This document shows positions 60,657 through 64,000 of a stretch of DNA of 64,000 nucleotides, one piece after another (within the stretch, counting starts at the first letter, position 1; each line of letters opens with the position of its first letter). Origin of the DNA: Diploptera punctata (lineage: Eukaryota > Arthropoda > Insecta > Blattodea > Blaberidae); NCBI GenBank assembly GCA_030220185.1, contig JASPKZ010001601.1:992001-1056000 (forward strand). Direction: 5' to 3'. The notes beneath the pieces are model-generated. The model made no database searches. It saw only the letters and a program-made list of their open reading frames with translations, and was not told the DNA's origin. A program made the position numbers and the translations under genes.

Positions 60657-62392
60657 ACACAAAGAAAGTAGAAAATGAAATAGAATTCAAACGCTGTAGA
60701 GCTATTGTTAAGAGGGAAATAAGAAAGAGACATAGGAAAACATGGTTAAATTTTGTTACACATTTAGAATCAGATTTGCATAAGCTCCAACCTAATGCCT
60801 TCAAAATATTAAAACATTTGAATAAAGATATTAAAGAATCTACCAAAATTAATTGCGGAGTAACAAAAGAAGATTTTTTCAATTATTATAAAAGTCTTTG
60901 GACTGACAATAGCTATGAAGATACAATTTTCCGAAATAATAATGAGACAGATTCCATAATATCATTGGAAGAATTGAACAATAGTTTAAAGAAATTAAAA
61001 AATGGGAAGGCAACTGGCACAGATGGTTTGAATTCTGAATTGTACAAATATGCAGGCAAACAGTTCCATGAAAGACTGTTGTCCTTCTTTAATAATGTAT
61101 TCAAAAATGCAGATATACCACAAGAATGGAAGACAAGCATTGTTATACCCCTGTTCAAGAAAGGAGACAAGAGAAAAATGGACAACTATAGGGGAATCAG
61201 TTTGTTAAACACATGCTACAAAATTTATGCAGACATTTTAAATGGAAAATTGAAAAGTTTCAGTGAAAAATTCCTTATGGAATGTCAAAATGGATTTAGG
61301 AAAGGACGATCTTGTATTGATTCAGCATTTTCTGTTAAACTATTGCTTGAAAAAAGAAGAGAATTCAACTTAGAAACACATTTTGCTTTCATAGATTTTG
61401 AAAAAGCTTTCGACACAGTCAAGAGATCAAAACTCTTAAATATATTAGAAGACAGAAATATACCAAATTTACTTCGGCAGAACATACAAAATATTTACAA
61501 AGACAACACCATAAAGATTAAATTAAATAACAGATTTTCTGAAGAAGGAATTATAAATCGTGGTGTGAGACAAGGCTGCCCCCTATCCCCAACACTCTTT
61601 GCAATTTATATCAATGAAGTAATATGTTGCTGGAACAAAACATATAAATTCGGAATAAGAATATCAGAAAATAGAAAATTAAACACCCTATTGTTTGCAG
61701 ATGACCAAATAATAATAGCAAATTCCGAAGATAATCTACAGAAAGGTCTGTATGAACTTAACAAAATTACAGAAGAATATGGATTAAAGATATCTACAGA
61801 AAAAACAAAAATTATGGCATTTCAAGGTGTAGATCCTGTCAGAAGTAAAATTGTACTGGACAATAAAATTTTGGAGCAGGTGAATAATTTTACATATCTA
61901 GGATGCAATATCTCATATGAAGAAGAAAAGGATGTAAATGCAAAAATATCTAAATTTTTAAGAATTTTAGGGTTAATAAATTCTATCTTCAAGCCACAGT
62001 TAGTGCAAAAGCATTCAAGACTGAAAGTATATAAAACACTGGCTCTTCCAACTCTTTTGTATGGTAGCGAAGTATGGACGTTGAAACAGAAGGATATACA
62101 GAGACTTAGATCTGCTGAAATGAGATATCTTCGGAGGACTGCAGGATACACACTACTAGATCACAAAAAAAATGAAGACATCTTAGAAGAATTACACATG
62201 GAATCTTTAGAAAACAAAATTTCTGATTATAAGTCAAGATGGATACAACATGTTCATCGAATGGAAGATCACAGAATACCCAAACTAATGTTAAGATATC
62301 AACCTGCAGGAAGAAGAAAACCAGGACGTCCACTCAAAAGACTTCTGGATGGTGTTTCTCTTGAGGCCGAAACAGGTCAACAAATGGCCTAA
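60653..62392 (+). CDS. LINE-A reverse transcriptase
   Basis: A 579-residue open frame. The pre-RT helix region (residues about 1-110) leads to KLKNGKATGTDGLNSELYKY, WKTSIVIPLFKKGDK and YRGISLLNTCYKIYADIL (RT 1-2a), FIDFEKAFDTV (motif A), GVRQGCPLSPTLFAIYINEV (motif B), LLFADDQIIIANSED (catalytic motif C), then FTYLGCNI and a tail with HVHRMEDHRIPKLMLRYQ and GRRKPGRPLKRLLDG. All three catalytic aspartates are intact. The ATG at 60653 is just the first in frame. The true protein continues from the endonuclease upstream. It acts on its own RNA at the nicked target. Confidence 0.93.
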   Translation: MNTKKVENEIEFKRCRAIVKREIRKRHRKTWLNFVTHLESDLHKLQPNAFKILKHLNKDIKESTKINCGVTKEDFFNYYKSLWTDNSYEDTIFRNNNETDSIISLEELNNSLKKLKNGKATGTDGLNSELYKYAGKQFHERLLSFFNNVFKNADIPQEWKTSIVIPLFKKGDKRKMDNYRGISLLNTCYKIYADILNGKLKSFSEKFLMECQNGFRKGRSCIDSAFSVKLLLEKRREFNLETHFAFIDFEKAFDTVKRSKLLNILEDRNIPNLLRQNIQNIYKDNTIKIKLNNRFSEEGIINRGVRQGCPLSPTLFAIYINEVICCWNKTYKFGIRISENRKLNTLLFADDQIIIANSEDNLQKGLYELNKITEEYGLKISTEKTKIMAFQGVDPVRSKIVLDNKILEQVNNFTYLGCNISYEEEKDVNAKISKFLRILGLINSIFKPQLVQKHSRLKVYKTLALPTLLYGSEVWTLKQKDIQRLRSAEMRYLRRTAGYTLLDHKKNEDILEELHMESLENKISDYKSRWIQHVHRMEDHRIPKLMLRYQPAGRRKPGRPLKRLLDGVSLEAETGQQMA

Positions 62393-63479
62393 ATTCGTGA
62401 ATGTACTATGATGATGATGATGAATGTTCAATCACTTCATTTTGTTAGATTCCGATGGGTCAGTTTAGTGTACACCAGATTAATTTATAGTTTACTAAAT
62501 AGTATGTATGTAATTTATTTTATTAAGTTATGCAGGGACAGGTTTGTATACATTAGTTTTTGTAAACACATTTGGAAATTTATTATGAACGTTGGTCATT
62601 TTGATTTTCCATATATGTGGTGCCGTCTGGCGACAATTCCATAAATATATGCGCTGTAACGTATGCGCTCCATGCTGAACCAGCATCACGCCGAGCGAAA
62701 CGCGAATTCGCGTCACGTCGGGCGCGACACGCTGTATAATAAACCGTAGCATTACAGCGTGTCGCGCCCGACGTGACGCGAATTCGCGTTTCGCTCGGCG
62801 TGATGCTGGTTTATGCTACGGTTTATTATACAGCGTGTCGCGCCCGACGTGACGCGAATTCGCGTTTCGCTCGGCGTGATGCTGGTTCCACATGGAGCGC
62901 ATACGCTACAGCGCATATGTTTATGGAATTGTCGCCAGATGGCACCACATATATGGAAAATCAAAATGACCAACGTTCATAATAAATTTCCAAATGTGTT
63001 TACAAAAACTAATGTATACAAACCTGTCCTTGCATAACCTAATAAAATAAATTACTTACATACTATTTAGTAAACTGTAAACTAATCTGATGTACACTAA
63101 ACTGGCCCATCGGAATCTAACAAAATGAAGTGATTGAATATTTATTTCTTAAAATATGGTTTGGAATTAAATGCAAATGTTGGTAATTCACACATATGTC
63201 CTGCCATCTGGTGGATTTAATTTTATGAGCGTTCACGTATGCTAACTTCAATTCTAAAATAACTTTAAAAATAAATTGAGAGGTAAAGTCATAATTTGTG
63301 TACATTGATAAACATATTAAAATTCTTCATAAAAAAAGTTTCAAGTGTCGTTGCAAAACGATTAAAATAGTTCGAAATATTAGTAAAGACAGAAAAAGTA
63401 CCTAGAGCAACAGCATCATATGAATGTTGTATGGAAAATCATAGAATAAATTATTCTTTACTTCTTAAATAAACATATG

Positions 63480-63640
63480 GTTGATGAATATACCAAATAT
63501 TAGAATACTTCAGATTTTCGCCTGAGCAGTTTTATCAGGTTTTGAATTTAATAGAAGACGAAATTTATGCACATCCATAATATCCCCGAGATACAATATT
63601 TACAGCTTTTATTTATCTCTTGACTAAGTTCAAGCCACAA
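63480..63640 (+). pseudogene. Possible Harbinger-like transposase remnant
   Basis: The plus strand in the right arm reads FRFSPEQFYQVLNLIEDEIY then AHP, a stop, and YPRDTIFTAFIYLLTKF. An (S)PEQF--VL-LI-D-I pattern is like the N-terminal part of PIF/Harbinger transposases. The stretch lies in the segment missing from the left arm. Identification is tentative. Confidence 0.4.
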
Positions 63641-64000
63641 TATTTTTTTTCTGTACATCTCTGTACTCTTTCATGCTCATATTGTAAAAAACATGTATAG
63701 ATCTCGATGATTTACAACAAAACTGTCTAATTTTCGTCGTTAAAATTGGAAAGTTATAAAACAAGTACTGTATTTCCGACATTTTGTTAACAAATCTTAG
63801 TTTGTTTTTAGCAATTACACCAATGACTATGGGTAATATCTTCTATATTCTTTGTTTGCGCTGGCAAATTGCGTCCTGGATTCAAGAGATTCCAAAACAC
63901 GACGCGACATGTCAGCGCAAATTTTTTTGCGCCAGCAATTTGCGTTGTAGATAAACCACCTCCATTTAAATACATGAGGAGCAATTTTTGCGCTGGCGCG

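Larger units (their letters stand above)
58934..62422 (+). mobile_element. LINE family A with tRNA-like 5' head
   Basis: The 3,489-bp retrotransposon begins with the tRNA-derived SINE sequence gtcccgcgccgtagccgagc (B box ggttcgagtctcc). A leader of about 280 bases, an EEP-type endonuclease, a reverse transcriptase, a GRP-R tail and a gatgatgatgatg 3' end follow. The duplication aatgttcaat is at 58924-58933 and 62423-62432. The opposite palindrome arm has the empty site (63145-63165). Motifs and the single endonuclease-RT coding region suggest an RTE-like clade, which is inferred. It carries only a few frame errors, so the insertion is young. Confidence 0.9.
58285..64000. repeat. Giant palindrome, right end beyond window
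   Basis: The left arm is 58285-58933 plus 62423 to about 62750. The right arm is about 62795-64000 and mirrors it. The centre (62680-62890) holds three copies of a unit with gtgtcgcgcccgacgtgacg and aattcgcgtttcgctcggcg. Outer parts have gcgctggcgcaaaaatt-like units. The left arm has a LINE insertion and lacks about 220 bases present in the right arm (about 63402-63612). Confidence 0.88.

Noticed and set aside
60653..62392. A host gene, because the frame is 579 codons long
   Set aside because: It is the RT of a LINE with target duplications, and a truncated copy lies at 18308-18990.
58285..64000. A CRISPR array or satellite DNA
   Set aside because: The repeats are inverted and few, there are no regular spacers, and the genome is clearly animal.

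Overview
The window looks like a transposon-saturated, AT-rich insect nuclear genome. A large-genome hemimetabolous insect such as a cockroach or termite fits the style of its tRNA-derived SINEs and retrotransposons, but the species is an inference. Only two host genes are supported, and both are split by introns packed with mobile DNA. No prokaryotic, viral or CRISPR features were seen.

Host gene 1 (plus strand, 13373-39533) is a complete eight-exon SLC36-type proton-coupled amino acid transporter. Every exon joins in frame through GT-AG borders and gives a 470-residue protein. Host gene 2 (minus strand, 55307-46494) is POLR2L/RPB10, the 67-residue zinc-binding subunit shared by RNA polymerases I, II and III. 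It has two coding exons separated by an 8.6 kb intron. The two genes converge, with about 6 kb of repeats between their 3' ends.

1-13.4 kb: SINE copies of at least four tRNA-derived families, LINE fragments, a foldback element end and two near-perfect palindromes carrying hammerhead-like cores. 13.4-39.5 kb: the transporter gene. Its introns hold a 2.8 kb inverted-repeat element, two hAT elements with 8-bp target duplications, Penelope-like (PLE) GIY-YIG fragments, LINE tails and inverted-repeat elements containing tRNA-like sequences. 39.5-46.5 kb: tRNA-like inverted dimers, PLE pieces, a PIF/Harbinger remnant with a MADF domain, and SINEs. 46.5-55.3 kb: the POLR2L intron, containing nested LINEs, a LINE interrupted by a foldback element, a PLE palindrome and an internally deleted mariner. 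55.3-58.3 kb: POLR2L upstream region with related dispersed repeats. 58.3-64.0 kb: a very large palindrome, one arm of which carries a nearly complete LINE.

The most notable signals are: (1) a 3.49 kb endonuclease/reverse-transcriptase LINE whose transposed unit begins with a tRNA-derived SINE sequence, its borders proven by a 10-bp target duplication and by the empty site in the opposite palindrome arm; (2) at least five distinct hammerhead-ribozyme-like cores with covarying mini-helix III, lying next to Penelope-like 3' ends; (3) tRNA-like sequences arranged head-to-head inside inverted-repeat elements; (4) many nested insertions that can be ordered in time from their target duplications.
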